From Thermoprotei archaeon (GTDB taxonomy: Archaea > Thermoproteota > Thermoprotei_A > Sulfolobales > Desulfurococcaceae): 15,936 nucleotides of DNA. The notes beneath the pieces were generated by a model. It made no database searches, had not been told where the DNA came from, and saw only the letters and a list, made by a program, of their open reading frames with translations. Made by a program: the position numbers and the translations under genes. Shown piece after piece: positions 1 through 7,008 of the stretch. Numbering within the stretch: the first letter of the stretch is position 1; every line of letters starts with the position of its first letter. The stretch spans positions 1 to 15,936 of the forward strand of contig QMWW01000010.1 of assembly GCA_003661825.1 (NCBI GenBank), given 5' to 3'.

Positions 1-52
1 ATACTAAATCTGATGTATAGAGAGATACATCTATTACATCTCGGCCAATAGC

Positions 53-241
53 GTGGATATCGTACAGGGGACTAGGACTAGTACTATAGAACATAGAGTA
101 ACGATTCCTGAGGCTGTTAATAAATTCGTTACTTTTAGTAATTTGGAGGTCTTAGGGAACATCAGCTTACCTAGTAGCGCTGAAGGGCATCTAGAAGTAA
201 TTAAAATATTAAGAACCAGGAAAAGAGCATCAATAGCATAG
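53..241 (+). CDS. Doubtful 62-residue ORF, unrecognised; possibly a gene remnant
   Basis: A GTG-initiated frame of 62 codons ending in TAG. The coding strand is purine-rich, as in neighbouring genes, and the product is mixed hydrophilic with a basic C-terminus (ILRTRKRASIA). There is no clear Shine-Dalgarno sequence in front of the GTG. The frame stays open about 13 codons upstream without a better start, back to a TGA near position 11, so this could be the tail of a degraded gene. No domain is recognised. The stretch from 242 to 452 shows nothing I can support apart from scattered AT-rich sequence. Confidence 0.25.
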   Translation: MDIVQGTRTSTIEHRVTIPEAVNKFVTFSNLEVLGNISLPSSAEGHLEVIKILRTRKRASIA

Positions 242-452
242 TAGTCTCCCTTCCATCCACATAGATGAACCCTTTGATTTCAGAAGTCCTACCGGCTTCC
301 TTCTAACAGGGACTATATAGTTTACGTTGAAATCTATGTATGTAAGTATGTAATTTGAACCTATATTGTATAAATACTATGTAAATACGTGTAGTATAGT
401 CCTTTGAATCGTTGAGAGGCGTATCCATTATTCCTGAATAGAATCTTAGTAC

Positions 453-1640
453 TCAATCACTAGTTACATTGCGCTTTCTATATGTTTCGTAAACAACTCT
501 AGCCATAACAATTGATGCGGTTGACTCCATTAGTACAGTGTATGTCATTAAGTACTGTTTACTTAAAGTATATAATGTGCCCATTAGCACATTTCCAAGG
601 CCCCATGAGAGACCGTATAGTGCACCGTACAGTCCGTAGGCATAGGCTCTTTTTTCTGGAGAAACGATATCCGCTACAATTACCCTCATATTAGTTTCGA
701 AGATACCCATAACTACACCCCACAGTATTGATGAAGCGAGCACTAGATTCACGCTATTAGTTAGTAATAGTGGTACAACTAGTGCGACAGCTGCCGGCAT
801 AAACGCCATTGATACAGGACCTACTCTGTCGTAGAGATACCCTGCCGGAAAAGCTACTGCTGCATCTACAGCCATAGCTAGTATATACAGTGTTGGTATA
901 AGCTCTGTCTCAATAAGTCCTATATAGCTTACATGGTATGTTACTAAACTCCAGTGTATAAATCCTAGTGAAAACAGTATAATAGATGCTATGTAGAACC
1001 AAAAGATCCTCCCGAGCCCGCCTCTATAGCCCTTTTCAAGTTCTTTGTCCTGTTTTTCAACGGATCTTATGTGTGGATAGCTCATTGAAGCAATTACTAG
1101 GAAAAATAGTGCTGCAAGAGCTGGAAGGGCTAGTATTATAAATGCAGTGCGTATACCCGATCTAGTTAGTACGTACAGTACTATACCCGGGCCGGCGATA
1201 GCACCTATTTGATCTAATAACTCATGTAAGCCAAAGCCCTTCCCTCTACCAGTACCCTCTGTTACTTCAGCTAAAATGACATCTCTAGCCGGAGTCCTCA
1301 GCCCTTTACCGATACGTTCTACCAGTACTAGCACTAATGCTGTTCTCCAATCACTAACTAGTCCTAGGAGAGGTATTGCAAACAAGTTTACAGCATAACC
1401 CATGTACACTAGAGACCAATATACTTTGCTAGACCTAGATAAACCAGCTACGAACCCTCCAACACCACGCATTAAATAACCTATGAACTCGCCTATACCA
1501 ACGAACCCGGCGACTATAGCTGTTGCACCAAGTAGTTCGAGATATGCTCCGATAATAGATCTAGCCCCCTCATAAGTCATATCAGTGAATAGAGATACTA
1601 GGCTAAGCGACAAGAAGGTTATAAGCAAACGCTTCTTCAT
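453..1640 (-). CDS. Major facilitator superfamily (MFS) transporter
   Basis: A 395-residue polytopic membrane protein of usual MFS size, with about 12 hydrophobic segments in two halves joined by a charged central loop near residues 190-210 (SVEKQDKELEKGYRGG). An acidic pair sits in TM1 (D20, E24 in FTDMTYEGARS). The loop after TM4 carries ERIGKGLRTPARD (108-120), a signature of the archaeal/bacterial MFS subgroup usually annotated as drug or metabolite permeases. The N-terminus MKKRLL directly precedes TM1 and fits an ATG start at 1640. A weak GAGG lies upstream and an AT-rich promoter candidate lies around 1677-1690. The gene stands alone, with gene-poor DNA on both sides, so context does not reveal its substrate. 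Membership in MFS is secure; efflux versus uptake is not. Confidence 0.9.
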   Translation of the reverse strand: MKKRLLITFLSLSLVSLFTDMTYEGARSIIGAYLELLGATAIVAGFVGIGEFIGYLMRGVGGFVAGLSRSSKVYWSLVYMGYAVNLFAIPLLGLVSDWRTALVLVLVERIGKGLRTPARDVILAEVTEGTGRGKGFGLHELLDQIGAIAGPGIVLYVLTRSGIRTAFIILALPALAALFFLVIASMSYPHIRSVEKQDKELEKGYRGGLGRIFWFYIASIILFSLGFIHWSLVTYHVSYIGLIETELIPTLYILAMAVDAAVAFPAGYLYDRVGPVSMAFMPAAVALVVPLLLTNSVNLVLASSILWGVVMGIFETNMRVIVADIVSPEKRAYAYGLYGALYGLSWGLGNVLMGTLYTLSKQYLMTYTVLMESTASIVMARVVYETYRKRNVTSD

Positions 1641-1796
1641 AGTAGGTTCCTCTAAAGCCTGGAGAATACTTCTGAATAATTTTATGTAGTAAATACTAGC
1701 TACCTAGAGCTATAAATATAGTGACCACTGTACCAAAAATACACGCAATCTATAGAGGTAGTAGAGTGATGGATTAAGGAGCATACGAAAGAATAG

Positions 1797-1956
1797 CTTG
1801 TATTAGAGAAAGTGATTAGAACAGAAGTGTATGAATTGCTTCCTCCTAGCGAACGAGCACATGCTAGCTAGGAGCTTGTGAAATAAACCAAGCAAGAGTG
1901 TTACAGATGATGCATTAAGAGTATACATAAGCGCTAAAGGAGGTTTAATCAAATAA
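1797..1956 (+). pseudogene. Decayed small coding fragment, unidentified
   Basis: Two protein-like + strand reading frames abut with one stop and one shift between them. The frame from 1797 reads LVLEKVIRTEVYELLPPSER and AHAS, hits TAG at 1869-1871, continues ELVK, then reaches TAA. The neighbouring frame picks up at 1882 and reads NKPSKSVTDDALRVYISAKG, then GLIK, ending at TAA 1954-1956. Joined, they give a plausible basic protein of about 50 residues whose pattern (SER-A..ELVK..NKPSKSVTDDALR) recalls a small winged-helix DNA-binding protein, but this is a guess. A strong TATA-like element (CTATAAATATAG) lies near 1709. The 1641-2416 gap otherwise contains only similar fragments and the MFS promoter region. 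Confidence 0.35.
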
Positions 1957-2078
1957 CATAGTTATCTTCATCCAACTAGAATATAATCTAATTTACAGTA
2001 TCTCAATAATTATGTATCTTGAGTTTCAGTATTAACCACGTAGTCCTTTGAAAGCTCATGTTAGTGTAGATCTATTAA

Positions 2079-2159
2079 GTGGTTATCCCTCAAAAACCGA
2101 AGGAGGTCTCTGCTTGGTTGATAAACATCCTTGGTCCGTTAAAAGAACCCTGCAATTAG
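2079..2159 (+). pseudogene. Short protein-like fragment in the gene-poor gap
   Basis: A 26-codon + strand frame starts with GTG at 2079, directly after an in-frame TAA, and ends at TAG 2157-2159. It reads VVIPQKPKEVSAWLINILGP then LKEPCN. Composition and purine bias look like coding sequence, but the piece is too short to identify. It lies between two other decayed pieces (1797-1956 and 2179-2409), so it could belong to the same lost gene or genes. Confidence 0.2.
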
Positions 2160-2178
2160 TTATTAGTCGGTTATTTTA

Positions 2179-2409
2179 GTGCAGGAAAAAGGAGCTTATA
2201 AAGAAGTTAACAGACTAAGGCCATACATAGTAGCTTGGTGATTAAAAGACGTTGGGTGCTCAGCTCCACCTAGGTACAGATCATTTAATGTAGGATCAGC
2301 AGCTATTGTGGTGACTATAGCTCTAGATGCTAAATCTTCGAGAAAGACATATATGATAGTGATGAGAAAGCATGCAGATAGCTGTAGGCTCTTTACTATA
2401 ACCCTTTGA
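2179..2409 (+). pseudogene. Decayed coding fragment interrupted by TGA, unidentified
   Basis: The + strand frame from GTG 2179 reads VQEKGAYKEVNRLRPYIVAW, meets TGA at 2239-2241, and then continues open for 55 codons (LKDVGCSAPPRYRSFNV..., ending ...CRLFTITL) to TGA 2407-2409. The strand is purine-rich and the amino acid mix is protein-like on both sides of the stop. A single change of the tandem TGG TGA would restore about 76 codons. The opposite strand also has an open frame here (2196-2420), which I take as the shadow. No family is recognised. It runs convergently into the 3' end of mgtE with about 8 bases between stops. Confidence 0.3.
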
Positions 2410-2416
2410 AAGCATT

Positions 2417-3817
2417 TCAAGTAAAAATACTTGCAAGTAGAGATGCTGATACAAAGTAAGTTACAGCAGTCACTATATCACTTATAGTTGTTATTAAGGG
2501 AGCAGATGCTGTTGCTGGATCGAGTTTTGCCTTAACGAGAATAATTGGGAGTAAAGCACCGATAACATCTGAAGTTATCATTGAAACAAATAAAGCTATT
2601 GTTACAGCCGATCCTACTGCTAGGCCTACTCTATACTCTGCCGTAGCTATATAGGACACGGAGAAAGCTATTGTAAAAGCAACTGGTATAAGGAGTAATG
2701 ACATGAGAAGCGATGTTACCACCTCCTTATACATAACCTTCAGCAGATCCCTAGGTTTTATCTCCCCTAGAGCTAATCCTCTAATAATTAAAGCTGAAGC
2801 CTGTGATCCTACATTGCCAGAATTATCTGCTAGCATAGGGAGAAAAGCTGCAAGTACGGCTATCTTTTCAATAACTTTGGAAAAAGAAGCTACAACTGCC
2901 CCCGTTACAGAGTTCATGAGGTATAAGAATAGAATGGGTAACACCCTCCTCTTAACTAACGAGTATATGCTTGTTCCTATATAGCTCGTTCTAACTATTT
3001 CGAGAAAACCTCCTATCTTCATTAAATCCTCTGAGTACTCGCTAACTGCTACGTCTAGTATGTCATCGATAGTTACAGCCCCTATAAGCTTCCCATCGCG
3101 ATCAGCAACAGGTAGTTCCACTAAGTCATACTTCACTGCTAACTTGGCCGCCTCTTCTCTATCCATTTCTGGGTATATAACTACTGGGGGCTTAGATATG
3201 ACTTCATCTATAAGCTTGTCTCTATTTAGTACGAGGAGAGTCTTTGCATCAAGCCATCCTTTTAGTTTTCCGTTAAAGTCAACTATGTATATATAGTAGT
3301 GTCTATCGTAAAATCCTGTTTTTACGCCTCTTACGTACTCTTCTATTACATCGGCTACTCTATACCCCGTGTGAAATACTGGGATACGCGTGGTCATTAT
3401 GCCTCCAATACTTTCGGGATTGTATCGGAGCAGAGTTGCTAATTCACGTGCTTTACGCCTACTCATTAACTTAAACAACCGATTTATGGTACGAGGACTT
3501 AACCTCTGTAGCAGATCAACGGCATCATCTATGGGAAGCCAGTATACGAGTTCTAGTAGCTCATTAACTCCTTTGAGTTTCTCAATGTCTCTGATCACTT
3601 CATCATTTAGCTTATTGATGTAGCTTCCAAGTTTCAGCAGATCAATGTACGGTATAATACGTATTCGATCATCTCTATCTAGCGTATTCAGCACATCGAC
3701 TAATGCGGCTGGATCTATGCGACCTAGGATCTCTCGTGCTTTCTGAAAATCGCCCCGTTCGATAGCGTTCTCGATCCCACTGATCAGCTCGCTTACATTA
3801 ACCTCTATTTCCGTCAT
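2417..3817 (-). CDS. mgtE: MgtE-family magnesium channel/transporter
   Basis: A 466-residue protein with the full MgtE layout. The helical N domain spans about 1-135 (LVDVLNTLDRDDRIRIIPYI, LLELVYWLPIDDAVDLLQRL). Two CBS domains follow at about 136-260 (IGGIMTTRIPVF; LIDEVISKPPVVIYPEMDRE; DGKLIGAVTIDDILDVAVSE), then a five-helix membrane domain from about 285. The pore-domain signature is present as PMLADNSGNVGSQASALIIRGLA (split around residues 327-349), and the TM5 segment LDPATASAPLITTISD places D433 where the known bacterial channel has its Mg2+-coordinating Asp432. In the family, cytosolic Mg2+ binds between the N and CBS domains and closes the pore, so regulation is probably at the protein level. 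The ATG at 3817 is preceded by GGTGGTAAGGGT, a good Shine-Dalgarno sequence. The 165-base gap upstream should hold its promoter. Confidence 0.95.
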   Translation of the reverse strand: MTEIEVNVSELISGIENAIERGDFQKAREILGRIDPAALVDVLNTLDRDDRIRIIPYIDLLKLGSYINKLNDEVIRDIEKLKGVNELLELVYWLPIDDAVDLLQRLSPRTINRLFKLMSRRKARELATLLRYNPESIGGIMTTRIPVFHTGYRVADVIEEYVRGVKTGFYDRHYYIYIVDFNGKLKGWLDAKTLLVLNRDKLIDEVISKPPVVIYPEMDREEAAKLAVKYDLVELPVADRDGKLIGAVTIDDILDVAVSEYSEDLMKIGGFLEIVRTSYIGTSIYSLVKRRVLPILFLYLMNSVTGAVVASFSKVIEKIAVLAAFLPMLADNSGNVGSQASALIIRGLALGEIKPRDLLKVMYKEVVTSLLMSLLLIPVAFTIAFSVSYIATAEYRVGLAVGSAVTIALFVSMITSDVIGALLPIILVKAKLDPATASAPLITTISDIVTAVTYFVSASLLASIFT

Positions 3818-3982
3818 ACCCTTACCACCACTCTGTAAAGTATTTGTTCAGAAACAGGATATGCCTTTACTACTTAATACTTGGTTTCGTTACCGTTTAA
3901 GCAAGAGTACTCTTATTGAAACATGGTTAGCTGTAAAACTAAGTAATGAGTATTAGGAGGTATTGGCAATAGGTTTCGGCTT

Positions 3983-4954
3983 CTATCTTCTGAAAAGCTT
4001 GCCGAGTATAGCTCTACTGTACTGATGCCCCGGGATCTCTACATCTACTTGGAGCCCTCTCTTCTTATACTCGCTTATACTATTAATTACTCTAAGTATG
4101 AAACTGGTTAGCTCTTCTCGTTCATGTTCGCTTATAGATAACACAAACCCCGTGCTATGGTACTGTAGGGCTATTCCATGTCGTGGCGTAGCTATTATTG
4201 GTTTTCCATAAGTTAGTGCTAAAGCTACTATATAGTTTGACCAGCTGCTAGGAGTTAAAGAGATAACTAAGGTAGAGTTTCTAACGCTCTCTTCTGGTTT
4301 ATCTGTATGAATGCAGAGTATTCCATAGTAATCCGGACAGATCTCTTTCTCTATATAGTGACCAACAATAAACTTGGCGGTAACGCCTAGCTCACGTAGC
4401 TCTCTTGCACATCTATCTATAAGTATTAGGTCTTCCTTGGTGTGAGCAATAAAGTATATGACCGGCTTATCGCTTTCTAATATTTCCTTCAGCCCTGCCT
4501 CTTCTATGTAGTATATTGGTAGATACATAGCCATTGTTCTAGGCAATAACCCCTCCAAAAGAGTCTTTTCGTAGACGGTGGTGAAAAGTACAGTTACCCT
4601 TGTACCAGCGCCAACTAGTATGTTCAGAACACTTCGCAACAGCAGGATCTTGATCTTTGTGGATAAGCCTACTGAATGAGTATAGCTTGGCGGCACCACT
4701 AATACTAGTCTAAACGGTCTCCTAAAAACCAGTAGTAGAAGGAGCAGTATCAATAAATTGCTGATCGGTATACAGAGCACGAGTATTTTGTTGTACATAC
4801 TATTGAATTTCCTCCAAAAAATCAACGGGATACTCCTTAATCTTAGCCTATCTAGACATAGTTCAGTAGAAGCATTTACATATTCTTTAATACCTTTTTT
4901 TATTCTATCAACTATGAATGTGCAGCTCTTATGTATAATAACCGTTTTAACCAA
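3983..4954 (-). CDS. Membrane-anchored GT-B type glycosyltransferase-like protein
   Basis: A 323-residue protein with one strong hydrophobic helix at about 57-77 (LVLCIPISNLLILLLLLLVF) followed by RRPFR, suggesting a membrane anchor. The C-terminal half resembles the nucleotide-sugar-binding Rossmann domain of group 1/GT4 glycosyltransferases: DKPVIYFIAHT (162-172), a strand-helix run, then SSWSNYIVALALTYGKPIIATPRHG (236-260) and STGFVLSI (267-274). These match the family's ...S..E..G....EAMA.GKPVIAT..GG...... G.TGFLV region. The acidic residues of the usual EX7E motif are not visible, so activity or donor use may differ. The TTG start at 4954 is uncertain, and the first 50 residues are unusual for the family. 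It likely acts in surface polysaccharide or glycoprotein assembly at the membrane. It lies upstream of mgtE on the same strand but 165 bases away, so it is probably a separate unit. Confidence 0.6.
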   Translation of the reverse strand: MVKTVIIHKSCTFIVDRIKKGIKEYVNASTELCLDRLRLRSIPLIFWRKFNSMYNKILVLCIPISNLLILLLLLLVFRRPFRLVLVVPPSYTHSVGLSTKIKILLLRSVLNILVGAGTRVTVLFTTVYEKTLLEGLLPRTMAMYLPIYYIEEAGLKEILESDKPVIYFIAHTKEDLILIDRCARELRELGVTAKFIVGHYIEKEICPDYYGILCIHTDKPEESVRNSTLVISLTPSSWSNYIVALALTYGKPIIATPRHGIALQYHSTGFVLSISEHEREELTSFILRVINSISEYKKRGLQVDVEIPGHQYSRAILGKLFRR

Positions 4955-5011
4955 AGATAGCCCCAGTATTTAACATACTAGCTACTACTGCCTAGATAAT
5001 CTTATGCCTGA

Positions 5012-5036
5012 ACCACTAATTTAAGCTATTAGTGGT
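5012..5036. promoter_or_regulatory. Perfect 9-bp inverted repeat in front of the radical SAM gene
   Basis: Arms ACCACTAAT (5012-5020) and ATTAGTGGT (5028-5036) are perfect reverse complements around a 7-base spacer. It lies in the 90-base divergent region between the glycosyltransferase-like gene (start 4954) and the radical SAM gene (start 5045 or 5063). It overlaps either a TATA-like TTTAAG (5020-5025) or the transcription start predicted from the alternative TATA-like ATAATCTTA (about 4996-5004). The position suits a repressor operator. A leader hairpin is the alternative. Confidence 0.5.
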
Positions 5037-5044
5037 GTCATAAG

Positions 5045-6166
5045 TTGATAAAAGAGCTTAATATGAAGAGAAAATTGCGTACGGAGATCGCGAAACTCCT
5101 TAGCGAAGAACAGATGAAAAGAGCTTCCCGAGATAGCCATGCACGTAGAATTCCTCGTCCATGTGGTTTCACTATACATACAGGCACGGGTTGTAGCCTT
5201 AGATGCGCATATTGTTACATAGAAACTATGGGATTTATGTGGAGTACTAAGAGCTATCCTCTTTCCTCGCTCGAGCTCATATACGCGTTACTACTTAATC
5301 CGTACTTTATCCCGGGTAGGTATGGGTCGCTAATAGCAATAGGCTCTGTTACAGAGCCTTTTCACGGCTTAGTTCGCGATAAAACCTTTGATTTCATCAA
5401 TAAATCGTATAAGTACCTTGGTAATCCCGTCCAGTTCTCTACTAAGATGTATCTAAGCATTAGAGATGCCAATAAGATATGCAGTGTAAGCCCTCTAGTT
5501 TCTCCGCTGATAACCATTATAACGCTCAAATACGCTAAGAAGCTGGAGCCTCTTTCTCCTCCACCCCATAAAAGACTTGAAACAATACGCAATCTTAAAT
5601 CACAAGGATTAGAGCCATTTTTGTTCTTACGCCCAATAATTCCTGGCCTAATAGAGGACGAGTACGAGTACTTGCTGGAAAAAGCTGTGGAATATGGGGC
5701 TGTAGGGGTAGTTGTAGGCTCTTTACGCGTATCGCTAAATATTCTCAAGAGGCTTGAAGAAAGCGGAGTACCTGTAAACGAAATCTATAGAAGAATGCTT
5801 AGAAGACCTCGTGGAAGAGAGCAGGTATTAGTAGATACTAGGGATCTTAAGTCTAGCATACTCAGATATGCGGAGAAATTAGGTCTATTAGCTTTTCCAG
5901 AGGCATGTCTAGCTAATCTATATACGCATAGAATAACCTGCTGGAAAATGCTGAAGCTTGGTATTCTAAGAGGGGGGCAACCCCCACCACTAAGAAAAAA
6001 CATTGTTTACGAAGTTGCCGATGCACTTGACGTACCTGTAGAGGATGTTAGTATCAAGGAATACAGGGTAAAAGTATATGTTTCTTCCAGTACGCACAAG
6101 AGCATTTTGCTGAAGGAGATTTTGCATTCGAGGCTTAGGGCATGTATAGATATCCGCAGAGTGTAG
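5045..6166 (+). CDS. Radical SAM protein, SplB-like (COG1533-type)
   Basis: A 373-residue radical SAM enzyme. The cluster-binding motif C50-x3-C54-x2-C57 lies in HTGTGCSLRCAYCYIETMGF. It is followed by the group's SVTEPFH (about 101-107, acidic contact near strand 2), QFSTKMYLS, the LEPLSPPPHKRLETIRNLKS segment typical of the SplB/Rv2578c-like group, and FLRPIIPGLIEDE. Two further cysteines near the end (C288, C299 in CLANLYTHRITCW) plus C40 might bind a second cluster or metal. The last 70 residues (from about 305) are an extra domain of unknown role. True spore photoproduct lyase activity is not expected in an archaeon; the substrate is unknown. The start is TTG 5045 or ATG 5063 (residue 7). 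An inverted repeat overlaps the promoter. It is a monocistronic unit between divergent and convergent neighbours. Confidence 0.85.
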   Translation: MIKELNMKRKLRTEIAKLLSEEQMKRASRDSHARRIPRPCGFTIHTGTGCSLRCAYCYIETMGFMWSTKSYPLSSLELIYALLLNPYFIPGRYGSLIAIGSVTEPFHGLVRDKTFDFINKSYKYLGNPVQFSTKMYLSIRDANKICSVSPLVSPLITIITLKYAKKLEPLSPPPHKRLETIRNLKSQGLEPFLFLRPIIPGLIEDEYEYLLEKAVEYGAVGVVVGSLRVSLNILKRLEESGVPVNEIYRRMLRRPRGREQVLVDTRDLKSSILRYAEKLGLLAFPEACLANLYTHRITCWKMLKLGILRGGQPPPLRKNIVYEVADALDVPVEDVSIKEYRVKVYVSSSTHKSILLKEILHSRLRACIDIRRV

Positions 6167-6202
6167 AAACATATAGGTGGAGCTACTACCTTGGATTTTA
6201 GT

Positions 6203-6445
6203 CTAGGCTTTACTCTTTACTCTCCTACTCTCATAGTACTCAGCAATCGAGGATGCTAACTCTCTTATTTCGTCTCTGCTCACTAGATCTCTGACATGCC
6301 TCTTTGTTTCATACAGGAATATTTTCCCGGACATTCTGTGCTTAATACGGATTATATCTCGATCTCTATACTGATATATATCGAGTAGCTCGTATCCCAT
6401 CCTAGATAGCTCTTCCCTCAATATCACGCTAGGCGTTTTAGGCAT
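6203..6445 (-). CDS. Small conserved-looking hypothetical protein (80 residues)
   Basis: The protein reads MPKTPSVILREELSRMGYEL then LDIYQYRDRDIIRIKHRMSG, KIFLYETKRHVRDLVSRDEI and RELASSIAEYYESRRVKSKA. It is charged and soluble, with a predicted helix, then a beta hairpin (IIRIKHRMSGKIFLYE), then a C-terminal helix. No signal or membrane segment is present. An upstream in-frame TTG (6454) exists, but GAGGT ends eight bases before ATG 6445, an ideal Shine-Dalgarno spacing, so I chose the ATG. The alpha-beta-beta-alpha outline could suit a small nucleic-acid-binding or antitoxin-like fold, but I do not recognise a family. It is convergent with the radical SAM gene (36 bases apart). Confidence 0.7.
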   Translation of the reverse strand: MPKTPSVILREELSRMGYELLDIYQYRDRDIIRIKHRMSGKIFLYETKRHVRDLVSRDEIRELASSIAEYYESRRVKSKA

Positions 6446-6570
6446 CGAACACAACCTCTCTAGAACTACAATGTTTATAGACTATTATCTAGCATAAGGA
6501 AATGATGCTGTAATAAAACTATCTCCTATAGCAATGTCTACTACTGTATGGGCTATATAGTAGCAGGCTG

Positions 6571-6996
6571 GTGGAGTTGGAGAGGAAGCTTCGATGGGAT
6601 AAAGGGTATCTACTGGCAGAATATACTAGTGATAAGATCGTAGTTAGGGGTTCTAATGCATGTATTGAGATAAGGCCACGCACTATCGTGGTTAGGGGGT
6701 TCTTAACCTACTATGAAGCTGGTAACAAGAAAAAATATATATATGTATACTTTAGAGGGGGGTTAAGGGCTTTCACAAGTAATAAGCCCACTTCTCGGCA
6801 TACAAAGATAGTGGACATATTTGAGTTCAGGTATACACGCACGTTCTACGACGAGTACTACACGATAATTATGCCTGGAGCGTTTTTCGTAGAATACGTG
6901 ATCTTGACTAAGAGTGTAATGACTATAGCTTTGTCAGGTAAGCGTAGAACGTACTACGAGGAGCTAAGAGACTCCTTAGTAATATACATTGTCTAG
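6571..6996 (+). CDS. Hypothetical beta-rich protein (141 residues)
   Basis: A soluble protein with many alternating hydrophobic/aromatic stretches (DKIVVRG, CIEIRPRTIVVRGFLTYYEA, KKYIYVYFRGGLRAF, TKIVDIFEFRYTRTFYDEYY) that predict an almost all-beta fold. It is strongly basic and tyrosine-rich, with no signal peptide or transmembrane helix. The GTG start at 6571 has only a weak GGCTGGTG in front, and TTG 6577 is an alternative. A TATA-like GCTATATAG lies close upstream (6552-6560). It is divergent from the 80-residue gene (126 bases) and convergent with ipk (12 bases). The family is not recognised; the codon pattern and purine loading support a real gene. Confidence 0.65.
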   Translation: MELERKLRWDKGYLLAEYTSDKIVVRGSNACIEIRPRTIVVRGFLTYYEAGNKKKYIYVYFRGGLRAFTSNKPTSRHTKIVDIFEFRYTRTFYDEYYTIIMPGAFFVEYVILTKSVMTIALSGKRRTYYEELRDSLVIYIV

Positions 6997-7008
6997 CCTA
7001 ACTACCGC

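Noticed and set aside
1869..1871. TAG within the 1797 frame as a pyrrolysine codon
   Set aside because: The frame meets a second stop within five codons and needs a shift to continue, and there is no pyrrolysine-system context. Degradation fits better.
397..2052. A 12-base direct repeat TAGTCCTTTGAA at 397-408 and 2041-2052, possibly ends of a mobile element
   Set aside because: Exact 12-mer pairs are expected by chance in a 16-kb AT-rich window, and no terminal inverted repeats or transposase lie between them.
2239..2241. TGA within the 2179-2409 frame as a selenocysteine codon
   Set aside because: Archaeal selenocysteine use is limited to a few lineages and is not known in crenarchaea. 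No SECIS-like structure or selenoprotein family match is visible; decay is simpler.
2359..2365. Another box C match (GTGATGA), and similar ones at about 7110 and 15064
   Set aside because: No CTGA box D at a suitable distance with a C'/D' pair; the latter two lie inside coding sequence.
2196..2420. Minus-strand ORF of 74 codons with a TTG overlapping the mgtE stop (TTGA), looking like a coupled downstream gene
   Set aside because: The product shows no family features, and the opposite strand is more purine-rich and protein-like (2179-2409). The overlap alone is weak evidence.
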